Shown here: positions 53,424-61,327 of the stretch, in pieces
Numbering within the stretch: position 1 is the first letter of the stretch
Layout of the letters: every line of letters starts with the position of its first letter
DNA from: Methylobacterium soli
GTDB taxonomy: Bacteria > Pseudomonadota > Alphaproteobacteria > Rhizobiales > Beijerinckiaceae
DNA length: 64,000 nt
Assembly: GCF_008806385.1 (NCBI RefSeq)
Contig: NZ_VZZK01000025.1
Span: forward strand, 1 to 64,000
Reading direction: 5' to 3'
Made by a program: the position numbers and the translations under genes
Notes under the pieces: model-generated
The model's input: only the letters and a program-made list of their open reading frames with translations
Databases searched by the model: none
What the model was told of the DNA's origin: nothing

Positions 53424-53495
53424 CGAACAATCCACTCCAGGGGGTTTTTCAGGAGGGCCGGTACCCGGCCCGATGGCCGCGGGCGGCGCCCGCAA

Positions 53496-54668
53496 TCAGG
53501 CCTCCGCGCCCGGCCCGTAGCCCACCGCCGCGCGCTTCTCGGCCCGGCTCAGGAAATCCGCCCCCTCCACCCGGCGCCAGAGGGATTCGCGCTCGGGCGC
53601 CAGCGCCTCGATGGCGTCGAGGTCGGGTTCGAGGCTCGCCGGCCCGAAGGCGGGTTCGAGCCAGTGGGCGATGGAATCGGCGGTGCGGCGCACCAGGGGG
53701 ATCACGGTCTGCCGGTAGAAGGCGCGGTTCGCCTCGGCGTAATTGGCGTGGGTGTTGTCGCCGGCGAGGCCGAGCAGCAGGGGCGGCACCCCGAAGGCGA
53801 GGGCGATCTCGCGGGCGGAAGCGGCCTTGGCCTCGACGAAATCCATGTCCTTCGGCGAGAGCGCGAGGGGCTTCCAGTCGAGCCCGCCTTCGAGGAGGAG
53901 GGGGCGCCCGGCATTGCCGGCCCCCTGGTAATTCGCCTCGAGCTCGCCCTTCAGCCGGCTGAACTGCGCCTCGCTCAGGGAGGCGCCCGCGGCGTTGGCG
54001 AAGACGAGGGCGCCCGAGGGGCGGGCGGCGTTGTCGAGGAGCGCCTTGTTCCAGGCGCCGGCCGCGTTGTGGATGTCGAGGGCCACCGCCGCCGCCTCCA
54101 GGGGCGGGAGCCCGGAATGGTCGTCGGTGGGGTGGAACAGGCTCAGATGCAGGATCGGCGGCACGCCCTCGCGGGTCTGGTCGAAGCGCAGGCTGCGATC
54201 GCCGACATTGTATTCGTAGGCGGCGGGCCAGCCGTCGGGGCCCGGCACCACCCGCATCCGGTCGGGGCGCAGGCCGTAGAGTTCGCGCGGCTGCCCGTCG
54301 AGGCTCACCGCCTCCAGATAGGCGTTGCCGGAGACCATCAGGTGCCCGTAGAGCGCCTCCATCAGCCGCATTCCGCCCTCGCGGGGGTTCGGGCGGGCCA
54401 GCAGTGCCGCGAGCGGCCGGGCGGCCTCGGCGGTGGGGCCGGTCAGGAACAGCGGCAGGGAGGCGGCGGCCTCGGCGACGAGGCGCACGCAGCGATGCAC
54501 CACGGCGTTGCGCTGGAACCCCTCGCGGGCGAGCGCCGTCCCGTCCCGCGCCGTCCACACCGCCCGGCCATCGCCGGTGAACACGAAGGCCGGCCCCGCA
54601 AGCGGCGCCGCCTTGACGCGCGGCGCGTAGCCCGCCGCCCGCGCCAGCCGGGTGATGAGGTTCGGCAT
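53496..54668 (-). CDS. GTA portal protein (gp3)
   Basis: The 390-residue protein is an HK97-type portal: GNAYLEAVSLDGQPRELYGL, RPDRMRVVPGPDGWPAAYEY, EIALAFGVPPLLLGLAGDNT, HANYAEANRAFYRQTVIPLV. It forms the dodecameric DNA entry ring. It is complete and followed by the prohead protease. Confidence 0.93.
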   Translation of the reverse strand: MPNLITRLARAAGYAPRVKAAPLAGPAFVFTGDGRAVWTARDGTALAREGFQRNAVVHRCVRLVAEAAASLPLFLTGPTAEAARPLAALLARPNPREGGMRLMEALYGHLMVSGNAYLEAVSLDGQPRELYGLRPDRMRVVPGPDGWPAAYEYNVGDRSLRFDQTREGVPPILHLSLFHPTDDHSGLPPLEAAAVALDIHNAAGAWNKALLDNAARPSGALVFANAAGASLSEAQFSRLKGELEANYQGAGNAGRPLLLEGGLDWKPLALSPKDMDFVEAKAASAREIALAFGVPPLLLGLAGDNTHANYAEANRAFYRQTVIPLVRRTADSIAHWLEPAFGPASLEPDLDAIEALAPERESLWRRVEGADFLSRAEKRAAVGYGPGAEA

Positions 54669-54735
54669 GGGGTGACCTTTCGCGAGTGAAGACGATGGCG
54701 CCTCTCCCGGCCGCGGGCGGCCCCGCGCCGGATCC

Positions 54736-56013
54736 CTAGAGCCGGCGGATCCGCGGCTCGGCGCCAGGGCGCAGCAGCAGGTGCGTCACAGCCCAGACCA
54801 GGGCGTCGAGGCGGTCCGGCGAGGCGCCGGAGGAGAGGCCCTCGGGCCCGAAATCGCACATCTCGTCCTCCAGCTCCGGCAGGGGCCCGACATGGTGGAC
54901 GCGGCCCTGCGCGTAGAGCACCGAGACCGGCTCGGCGCGCAGGTACTTGCCCCGGGTCGCCCGCACCGGCGTGACCGGCACGCCGGCATCGATCTCGGCC
55001 AGCACCGCGCTCGCCATCTCGCCGCCCTGGTTCACCTCGACCACGAGGCTGTCGGCCTGGAGCCGGTGGTAGAGGGCGAGCGCCGCCGAGGCCCAGGCCT
55101 GCGGGACGGCGCGCCTCAGGGTCGCGTCGGCCAGGACGTAGGCGTGGCTCCCGTCGCTGCCCACCGCCACGATCCCGCAGGCATCCGCCCGCGGCCCCGA
55201 ACTCGCCGGGGGATCGATCGCCACGACGATCCTGCCGAGATCCGGCGCCCGGTCGCGGCGCCCGGCCTCGAGGCCCGCGCGGGTCCAGAGGGCGTCGGCC
55301 CGGTCCTCGATCAGCTCGCCGTCGAGCTCCTGGCGCCCGAGCCGGGTGCCGGCGTAGCGGCCTACCACCGCCTCCAGGAAGGCGGGGGCGAGGTTTCCCG
55401 CGTTGTCGGCGGTGCGGGCCCGGCTCACCACCACCGCGGGGTCGGCGAGGAGGCGCCGGATCAGCGGAATCGGCCGCGGCGTCGTGGTCACGAGGTTGCG
55501 CGGATGGCGCCCGAGGCGCAGCCCGAATTGCAGCATGTCGTAGGTGGCCTCCGGGGTGCGCCACTTGGCGACCTCGTCCGACCAGGCCGCCCCGAACTGG
55601 GGGCCGCGCAGGGAATCGGGCTCCTCCGCCGAGAAGGCCAGCGCGAGGGCGCCGTTCGCCCACTCGACCCGGCGCCGGGAGGGGGACCAGCGCGGGGCTG
55701 AGCCCCGCCGCGGCAGTCCGAGGAGGCCGGACGGCCCCTCGATCATCACGTCGCGCACATCCGCGTAGGTCTCGCCCACGAGGGCGATCCGCCCCACCGG
55801 CTCGGCCGTGAAGGCGGGATCGCCCTGCGCCAGGGCGCTGACCCACTCGGCCCCGGTCCGGGTCTTGCCGCAGCCGCGCCCCCCGATCACCGCCCAGGTG
55901 GTCCAGTCCGCTTGCGGGCAGGGCGGCAGCTGGTCGGCCCGGGCGAGGTGGAGCCAATCATGGGCGAGCGAGGCCAGGAGCGGGGCCGGCAGGCTCGCCA
56001 GGAAGGCCGGCAT
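54736..56013 (-). CDS. GTA large terminase subunit (gp2)
   Basis: The 425-residue protein has Walker A GGRGCGKTRTGAEW, a Walker-B-like region (FGAAWSDEVAKWR), and C-terminal nuclease acidic residues (IVVAIDPPASSG, SLVVEVNQGGEM). It packages host DNA in head-full fashion. ATG at 56013 with AGGCGAG upstream is favoured; ATG at 56040 is possible. It overlaps gp1 by 56 bp. Confidence 0.9.
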   Translation of the reverse strand: MPAFLASLPAPLLASLAHDWLHLARADQLPPCPQADWTTWAVIGGRGCGKTRTGAEWVSALAQGDPAFTAEPVGRIALVGETYADVRDVMIEGPSGLLGLPRRGSAPRWSPSRRRVEWANGALALAFSAEEPDSLRGPQFGAAWSDEVAKWRTPEATYDMLQFGLRLGRHPRNLVTTTPRPIPLIRRLLADPAVVVSRARTADNAGNLAPAFLEAVVGRYAGTRLGRQELDGELIEDRADALWTRAGLEAGRRDRAPDLGRIVVAIDPPASSGPRADACGIVAVGSDGSHAYVLADATLRRAVPQAWASAALALYHRLQADSLVVEVNQGGEMASAVLAEIDAGVPVTPVRATRGKYLRAEPVSVLYAQGRVHHVGPLPELEDEMCDFGPEGLSSGASPDRLDALVWAVTHLLLRPGAEPRIRRL

Positions 56014-56743
56014 CCGGCCGCTCGCCTGCGAACGCCGCATAGCGCCGCGCGATCTCCGCGCGCAGGGCGGGCAGATCGCCGGCAGCGGGGCCGCCTGGCG
56101 CGGATTCGTGCGCATCGCCATGGCCGCCTCCCGCAACATCGCCCGGCAGGAGGCCGCGCCCCTCGGCCAATTCCAGCTCGTCGAGCAGGCGCTTCAGCCC
56201 GCCGAGGTCGCGCAGGACCTTGGCCGAATCCGCCAATCCGGGGCTCTGGCCCTGGAGCGCCGCGTCGAGGCCGGCATCGAAGAGCGCGATCTGCCGGGCG
56301 ACGTGGCCGCGCAGGGCCGCCCGCAGGCTCGGCCCATCCCGGGTGCGGCCGGGATCGGCGGGCGCGGGCGGCAACCCGGCCTTGCGGCGGCGCGGGGGAA
56401 GCCCGCAGGCCTTGAACAGGGAGCGCCCGCCGGACCGCGTCCCCCCGAGCGCCGCGGCCAGGTCGGCGAGGTCGATCGCGGGGTTGTGGTAGAGCCGGGC
56501 GAGAGCCGCCCGCCGCGTCTCCGGCCAGAGGGCCGGGTCGGCGGAGCGGGGCTTCGCGTAGATGGGCGGGCGCCAGCCGGCGCGGCGGTTCCAGCTGCTC
56601 ACGGTGTTGGCCGGCACGCCGGTCTCGGCCGCGATCGACGCCATGGTGCGGTCGGTCCCGCACATCAGCCGCGCCACGGCCTCTTGGCGTTCCGGAGGAT
56701 GGCCCGCCAGCGCCATGACCGCCTCCGCCGCCCGTCTCGTCAC
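55958..56743 (-). CDS. GTA small terminase-like DNA-binding protein (gp1)
   Basis: The protein of about 261 residues has an N-terminal helix-turn-helix (TMASIAAETGVPANTVSSWN then RRAGW) and a helical middle region with RDLGGLKRLLDELELAEGRG. Position and fold fit the gp1 small terminase. The frame is open to a TTG at 56791, but those bases form the -35 box of a promoter whose transcript should start near 56756, so GTG at 56743 (or ATG at 56716) is the likely start. Confidence 0.75.
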   Translation of the reverse strand: MTRRAAEAVMALAGHPPERQEAVARLMCGTDRTMASIAAETGVPANTVSSWNRRAGWRPPIYAKPRSADPALWPETRRAALARLYHNPAIDLADLAAALGGTRSGGRSLFKACGLPPRRRKAGLPPAPADPGRTRDGPSLRAALRGHVARQIALFDAGLDAALQGQSPGLADSAKVLRDLGGLKRLLDELELAEGRGLLPGDVAGGGHGDAHESAPGGPAAGDLPALRAEIARRYAAFAGERPDAGLPGEPAGPAPGLARP

Positions 56744-56762
56744 ACTTCTGGAGCGTGGGTCA

Positions 56763-56791
56763 TTGATAGCGAAGGAGCGTCGCGCTGTCAA
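56763..56791 (-). promoter_or_regulatory. Sigma-70-type promoter of the GTA cluster
   Basis: On the minus strand TTGACA (56791-56786) is followed after exactly 17 bp by TATCAA (56768-56763), close to the housekeeping consensus. The predicted start near 56756 is 13 bp upstream of the gp1 GTG. It is the only strong promoter seen ahead of the cluster. Confidence 0.65.
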
Positions 56792-56806
56792 CCATAAAAA
56801 CCTATG

Positions 56807-56824
56807 ATCAGCTTTTATTCTGAT
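56807..56824. promoter_or_regulatory. 18-bp inverted repeat (ATCAGC-N6-TCTGAT) at the GTA promoter
   Basis: ATCAGCTTTTATTCTGAT matches the nepR and double-receiver sites with one mismatch and the same 6-bp spacer. It is centred about 60 bp upstream of the predicted GTA transcription start, 15 bp from the -35 box, a position typical for a class I activator. Confidence 0.55.
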
Positions 56825-56935
56825 GTTTCGCCGACCGTTCGTGCCCGGCGCCAGGGGGCCGAAGCGGTGGCCCGGGCAGGGGCCGCGCCGGCCCGCTCCC
56901 CTTCGCGAGCCGGCCGGGTGCGCCGCGCCGTGCCC

Positions 56936-57187
56936 TCAGGCGGAGGGCTCGGCGAGGCGGTTTCGGTGGCGGGCCACGAGTTCGCGGACCGTCGGCGTCA
57001 GGGACGAGCGGACGGGCCAGGAATCGAGGGCGCCGGCGAGGTCCGCCGCCGCCTGGGACTGGGCGCTGAGCCCGTCGAAGCCGGCCAGGTAATCCCAGAT
57101 GGCCCGGTCCGCCGCCTCGAGCCCGACCGGGTCGTCGGCCGCGATCAGGGCGTCGAGAGTCTGCAAGATGGTGTCGAGGGATGTCAT
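56936..57187 (-). CDS. Small hypothetical protein (83 aa)
   Basis: The product is helical and acidic at its start (MTSLDTILQTLDALIAADDP, VGLEAADRAIWDYLAGF) and has no signal peptide. It lies between the GTA promoter and the sensor kinase gene. No family was recognised. Confidence 0.5.
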   Translation of the reverse strand: MTSLDTILQTLDALIAADDPVGLEAADRAIWDYLAGFDGLSAQSQAAADLAGALDSWPVRSSLTPTVRELVARHRNRLAEPSA

Positions 57188-57365
57188 GCGGCCGATATGG
57201 GGCGGGACGTCCGGGCCTTCCATGGGCGCGCCGCGTCGCGGACCGGACCCGCACGCATCGTCCGCAGGTCGTAACGATGGCGAAAGATACAACCTTGGAT
57301 TTTTCCCGGGATCCCGGTTTTCGCTGCGCCGCGGCACTCTCATGAGCGGGTGCGGACGGCCCGCC

Positions 57366-57390
57366 GGAACGGCGTCCCACGCGGCACGTT
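57366..57390 (+). promoter_or_regulatory. Exact EcfG-type promoter (GGAAC-N16-CGTT)
   Basis: GGAAC at 57366-57370 and CGTT at 57387-57390 are spaced by 16 bp, a full match to the general stress consensus. The ATG of the PAS kinase gene follows 56 bp downstream. This puts the kinase-like protein in the EcfG regulon. Confidence 0.7.
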
Positions 57391-57446
57391 GACCGGCGCC
57401 TGCATTGCGCACATCAGCCAGGGTCAAAGGGCGAATCGGGAGCACC

Positions 57447-58490
57447 ATGGCAGCGGACACACCATCGACCGGGACGACGCCGGGCCGCTTCGAGGTCGGA
57501 GATGCCTTCCGGCGCTTCGCCGATTTCGTCCCGCTGATGATGTGGCGTGCCGATCAGAGCGGTCAGGTGGTCCATCACAACGAGTGCTGGCTCGCCTTCA
57601 CCGGCCGCACCGCCGATGAGGAGATCGGCGAGGGCTGGCGACGGGGCCTGCACCCGGATGATTTCGAGCGCCACGCCGCCCTGGTCGCCGACGCCTACGC
57701 GAGCCGCGCGCCCTTCGTGGTCGAGTTCCGCCTGCGTCGCCACGACGGCTCCTATCGCTGGCTCCTCGAGACCGGGCGCCCCCTCGAGGACGAGGGCGCG
57801 TTCCAGGGCTATCTCGGATCCTGCTTCGACATCACCGACCGCAAGCACGCCGAGGAGAATATCGAGAAGGCCCTGGTCGAGAAGGAGACCCTGCTCGCCG
57901 AGGTCTATCACCGGGTCCGCAACAACCTCCAGGTGATGGTGAGCCTGATCGGCCTCTACGGCCGGGCCGCCCCCGAGCTCTGCCGGGGCAGCTTCGAGGC
58001 TTTGGGCCAGCGGGTGCGGGCGATCGCCCTGGTGCAGCAGCACCTGCACGAGGCGCCCCACATCGCCTCGATCGACCTGCGCGACTACCTCCACCGCCTC
58101 GCCTCGGGCCTCGGCCAGCTGCGCCGGGCCGGCCGCATCGGCGTCACGGTGGGCGGGCGCGGCACCAGCTTCGTCGAGCCGCGCACCGCCAACGCCCTCG
58201 GCATGATCGTGGCCGAGATCGTGGCCGAATGCCTCGACGCCACCGCCGAGAGCGTGGCCTGCACCATCGCGATCGACATCGACGCGACGGCGGGCGGGCC
58301 GGTGCGCCTCAGCATCGTGTCGGGCGCGGGCGACGCGCCCGAATCGGGGCGCCCCAACGTGCCCAAGCTCGGGCCGCGTCTCATCGCCGCCTATGCGGCC
58401 CAGGCCGAGATCGCGGTGCGGGGCACGGCCACCCATGCCGACCCGCTCGAACTGCAATTGCCCGAGACCCGGGGCGCCGCCGAAGGCTGA
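57447..58490 (+). CDS. PAS / HisKA_2 sensor kinase-like protein with eroded ATPase domain
   Basis: The 347-residue protein has a PAS domain (about 15-125; HNECWLAFTGRTADEEIGEG, GLHPDDFERH, GYLGSCFDITDRK) and a HisKA_2 dimerisation helix with the phospho-His (LAEVYHRVRNNLQVMVSLIG). In the ATPase domain, the N-box asparagine is absent (EIVAECLDATAES where ExxxNAxKH is expected), and G-boxes read SGAGDAP and KLGPRLIAAYA. ATP binding is therefore doubtful. Kinases of this class feed PhyR in the general stress response, and the EcfG promoter upstream suggests feedback. Confidence 0.8.
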   Translation: MAADTPSTGTTPGRFEVGDAFRRFADFVPLMMWRADQSGQVVHHNECWLAFTGRTADEEIGEGWRRGLHPDDFERHAALVADAYASRAPFVVEFRLRRHDGSYRWLLETGRPLEDEGAFQGYLGSCFDITDRKHAEENIEKALVEKETLLAEVYHRVRNNLQVMVSLIGLYGRAAPELCRGSFEALGQRVRAIALVQQHLHEAPHIASIDLRDYLHRLASGLGQLRRAGRIGVTVGGRGTSFVEPRTANALGMIVAEIVAECLDATAESVACTIAIDIDATAGGPVRLSIVSGAGDAPESGRPNVPKLGPRLIAAYAAQAEIAVRGTATHADPLELQLPETRGAAEG

Positions 58491-58580
58491 GCCGAGCCCG
58501 GGCACGCGCGCCGATTCGCATCGCGGCCCGCGCGCCCCTATATCCTGTCCCGACACTCCTTCGATCCTCACCGGCTGCCG

Positions 58581-59012
58581 ATGCTCCCTCCGATCGCGAC
58601 CATCATCGAGAACTTCGAACTGATCGAGGACTGGGAAGAGCGCTACAGCTACGTGATGGAGCTCGGCCGCGCGATGGCGCCCCTGCCCGCCGACCGGCAC
58701 AGCGAGGAGAACCGGGTGCATGGCTGCGAGAGCCAGGTCTGGCTCGATTCGCGCTTCGAGACCGGCGGCGAGCGGCCGCGGGTCCGCTTCCTCGGCGACA
58801 GCGATTCCAGCATCACCCGCGGCCTCGTGGCGATCATGATCGCGATCTATGACGGGAAGGCCCCGGACGAGATCGTGGCGACCAACGGCCTCGACGTCTT
58901 CAAGCAGCTCGATTTCGGCAACCACATCAGCTCCAAGCGGGCGGGCGGCCTGCGCGCCATGAACGAGCGCATCCAGCGCGAGGCGCTGAGGCTCGCCGCC
59001 CCGGCGCAGTAG
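58581..59012 (+). CDS. sufE: SufE-type sulfur acceptor
   Basis: The 143-residue protein has the SufE signature: ENFELIEDWEERYSYVMELG, and the active-site cysteine in NRVHGCESQVW, followed by SITRGLVAIMIAIYDGKAPD and FKQLDFGNHISSKRAGGLRA. It accepts persulfide from SufS for Fe-S cluster assembly. It is alone here, away from a suf operon. Confidence 0.93.
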   Translation: MLPPIATIIENFELIEDWEERYSYVMELGRAMAPLPADRHSEENRVHGCESQVWLDSRFETGGERPRVRFLGDSDSSITRGLVAIMIAIYDGKAPDEIVATNGLDVFKQLDFGNHISSKRAGGLRAMNERIQREALRLAAPAQ

Positions 59013-59047
59013 GGGCGGGCGCACCCGCCGCCGGCTTCCGCGCGGCC

Positions 59048-59912
59048 TCAGGCCCGCACCCGCCACAGCCGCGTGCGGGCGCGCTCCGGCCCCACCGCCT
59101 CGCGTTCCAGGCCGTAATGCTCGGCGAGGCGCCCCAGGGCGATGCGGGCCACGACCTTGGCGGAGCGGGCCGGCCAGCGCCGCTCCAGCTCGATCCGCTC
59201 CAGCCCCTTGAGGTGGCCGCAGAGGTCGAGGAGCAGGCTCGACAGGTCGCTGCCGACGGCATCGAGGGCGGCGCGCACCCGCTGGCGGGCGGACAGGATC
59301 GCGTCCGAGGCCGAGGCCGGATCGCGCGGGCCCGACCCGTCGACCCGCGGCGCCCCCCAATCCGTGCCCATCCGGGGCAGCATCATGGCGCTCGTCATGT
59401 CCCGCCGCAGCCGCTCGCCGGCCTCGTAGGCGGCGGCGTCGAGGAGCGGCGCGCCGTCGCGGCCCCGCCGCCGCGCCATCCAGGCGAGCGGGCTCTCGGC
59501 GGCGTCGCGCAGGCGCCCCGGGGCGCCGGGCTCCTCCGCATCCGGCACGAGGTCGAGATGCTGGGCCAGGAACGCCGCCTCCGGGCCGAACGCGCGCGCG
59601 CCGCAGCCGGGCCTGCCCGGCGGCGCTGAGGGTGAGCCGGCCCCGCGGGCCCGGCTCGCGCAGGGCGAGGTCGGCCGCCACCAGGCTGTCGCCGCAGGAG
59701 GCCGGGAAGCGGCCGCCGCCGACCGAGACCCCGCCGCCGCCGCTGCGCAGCAGCAGGGTGTCGCCCTCGATCGGGTCCGGAAAGGCGTAGGCGCCCGAGG
59801 CGGCGAGGGCCGCGAGCAGGCGCAGGGCCTCGCGGGGCAAGGTCTCGCGGGGCAAAGTGGTCTCGGCAACCGAGGCGGGGAGGCGGGAACCGGATCTGGA
59901 CTGTTTGTTCAT
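59048..59912 (-). pseudogene. DUF6456-domain gene split by a frameshift at a CG repeat
   Basis: From ATG at 59912 the first frame reads a plausible N-terminus ([40 protein letters not shown]) to about 59600. Beyond it the coding continues in the +1 frame ([60 protein letters not shown]) to 59048, which carries the DUF6456 domain. The switch point is a (CG)5 run at 59591-59600; loss of one CG unit explains the shift. The whole would be about 285 residues. It may be a true loss, a phase-variable gene or a sequencing error. Confidence 0.75.
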
Positions 59913-60015
59913 GATTTGTTCCGCAACGCAGACGCAACGGAGGTTGCGCCACGGAACCTGAGGTACCGGAAATCTATCCTAGATCAAGACTTGACGCCGT
60001 TTCCCCAGTGGAGCG

Positions 60016-60243
60016 TCACGCTGCTGCGGGTTGCGTCGGCGGGTGCTTCAGCACCTCGGAGATCTCCTCCTCCGACTTGCCCCGGACCGCGTAGCCCATG
60101 CGCTCCAGCCGGGCGATCAGCGGCGCGCTCTCCACGGCCGACCGCGCCGCCCACTCGGCCAGGATCGCGTTGGTCTCGGCGAGGCCCTGCGTCGGCTCCT
60201 GAGGTTGGTTCTCCTGGGACTCGTTCTCCTGGCGTTGCTTCAT
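60016..60243 (-). CDS. Small hypothetical protein (75 aa), Gln/Glu-rich N-terminus
   Basis: The product begins MKQRQENESQENQPQEPTQG, a low-complexity hydrophilic stretch, followed by a helical domain (NAILAEWAARSAVESAPLIA, RLERMGYAVRGKSEEEISEV). No signal peptide or family is evident. It lies between the DUF6456 remnant and mucR on the same strand. Confidence 0.5.
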   Translation of the reverse strand: MKQRQENESQENQPQEPTQGLAETNAILAEWAARSAVESAPLIARLERMGYAVRGKSEEEISEVLKHPPTQPAAA

Positions 60244-60404
60244 GGCGGCCTCCGGATCAGCCGGGTTGCCCGCTCCGAGCCGCGGCCCAAAGCGGAGCGG
60301 TCACCTCCAGAGCATAATGAGGCAGGGCGCGGCCCGTTCCCCGGCGCAATGCGGCCCGGAGCCCGCCTTGCGGAGGCGCCCCGGGGCGATGCCGTTAGTC
60401 GGGA

Positions 60405-60839
60405 TCAGGCGGCTTCGTCGTAATCGCCGCTGCGGGTCTGGCCGAGACCGATCGCCTTGGCGAGGTCCGAGCGCGCCTTGGCGTAGTTCGGGGCGACCAT
60501 CGGGTAATCCGGCGGCAGGCCCCACTTGGCCCGGTACTGCTCGGGGCTGAGATCGTACTTGGCGCGCAGGTGGCGCTTCAGCGACTTGAAGGTGCGCCCA
60601 TCCTCGAGGCAGATGATGTGGTCGGCCGTCACCGACTTCTTCACCGGCACCGCGGGCTGCTGCGGGGCGGCCGCGGCCTTGGCCTCCGATTGCCCGCTGG
60701 CGATCTGCACGAGGGCCGCGTGGATGCGGCCGATCAGCTGCGCGAGCTCAGACGGGGGGACGGGATTGTTGCTGACATAGGCCGAGACAATGTCAGCCGC
60801 GAGTTCGATGTAATCGACCGCTTGGTCCGTATCGTTCAT
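60405..60839 (-). CDS. MucR/Ros-family zinc-finger transcriptional regulator
   Basis: The 144-residue protein matches MucR: the N-terminal [36 protein letters not shown] and the Ros-type finger [20 protein letters not shown] followed by [20 protein letters not shown]. The second Cys of the classical finger is Asp, as in several MucR paralogues that still bind DNA. MucR proteins repress AT-rich promoters, including exopolysaccharide and cell-cycle genes. A palindrome 50 bp upstream may be an autoregulatory site. Confidence 0.92.
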   Translation of the reverse strand: MNDTDQAVDYIELAADIVSAYVSNNPVPPSELAQLIGRIHAALVQIASGQSEAKAAAAPQQPAVPVKKSVTADHIICLEDGRTFKSLKRHLRAKYDLSPEQYRAKWGLPPDYPMVAPNYAKARSDLAKAIGLGQTRSGDYDEAA

Positions 60840-60889
60840 GATTGGAAAGATTCCCTTGGCGCGGCGCAGGCATCGCGTTCCGAGCGTCA

Positions 60890-60904
60890 GGTACGGATCG
60901 TACC
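60890..60904. promoter_or_regulatory. Palindrome upstream of the mucR gene
   Basis: GGTACG-GAT-CGTACC is a perfect 15-bp inverted repeat, 50 bp before the start codon. Its location fits an operator; no known consensus was matched. Confidence 0.4.
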
Positions 60905-61327
60905 GCGGTCACTCTTTGTCCAGCGGACAGCCCCTGTAGCTTCCGCCTGCCTACCCGCAAGTGATATTCGAAGGGTGATGGCCCCTCCCACCACGACATC
61001 TCTCTAGGATATTCAGAATGCGCTCGCAAGACAGACCGGCTATGCATGGATACGTGAATTCAACTTTTCTGCACAATATTTCAATTTGACAAAAATGGAC
61101 GGGCCACGCTTGCGGCCTGATTTGTCCAGTAGAGGCACTCTTAGGTTGTGCCGCCGGGTCGCGCCCTGTCCGCGCCAGGAGGGCCGGCGCGCGGATCTCT
61201 CCCGGGCGGGGATCGTCCGCGAAACCTCGGCGATCCGGCCGGGTGCCTTGCTCATTGGCCGCCCGCACGGCACATGCAGCCGACGGCGGCCCCGCGCCGC
61301 CCCCCGCTTCTCGAATGGAATCCGGCG
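60905..61327. other. Gene-free divergent region (mucR / oligopeptidase)
   Basis: No gene was found in this 423-bp stretch. It contains an AT-rich island at about 61040-61100 (the only such stretch nearby), which could be a MucR or H-NS-like target, and the leader of the oligopeptidase gene. Confidence 0.35.

Noticed and set aside
35314-56791. The structural cluster as a complete prophage
   Set aside because: No integrase, repressor, replication gene or attachment repeats were seen; gene order and families match a GTA and not a self-mobile phage.
60405-60839. MucR with a missing zinc ligand as inactive
   Set aside because: Several functional MucR proteins of rhizobia have the same Cys-to-Asp change.
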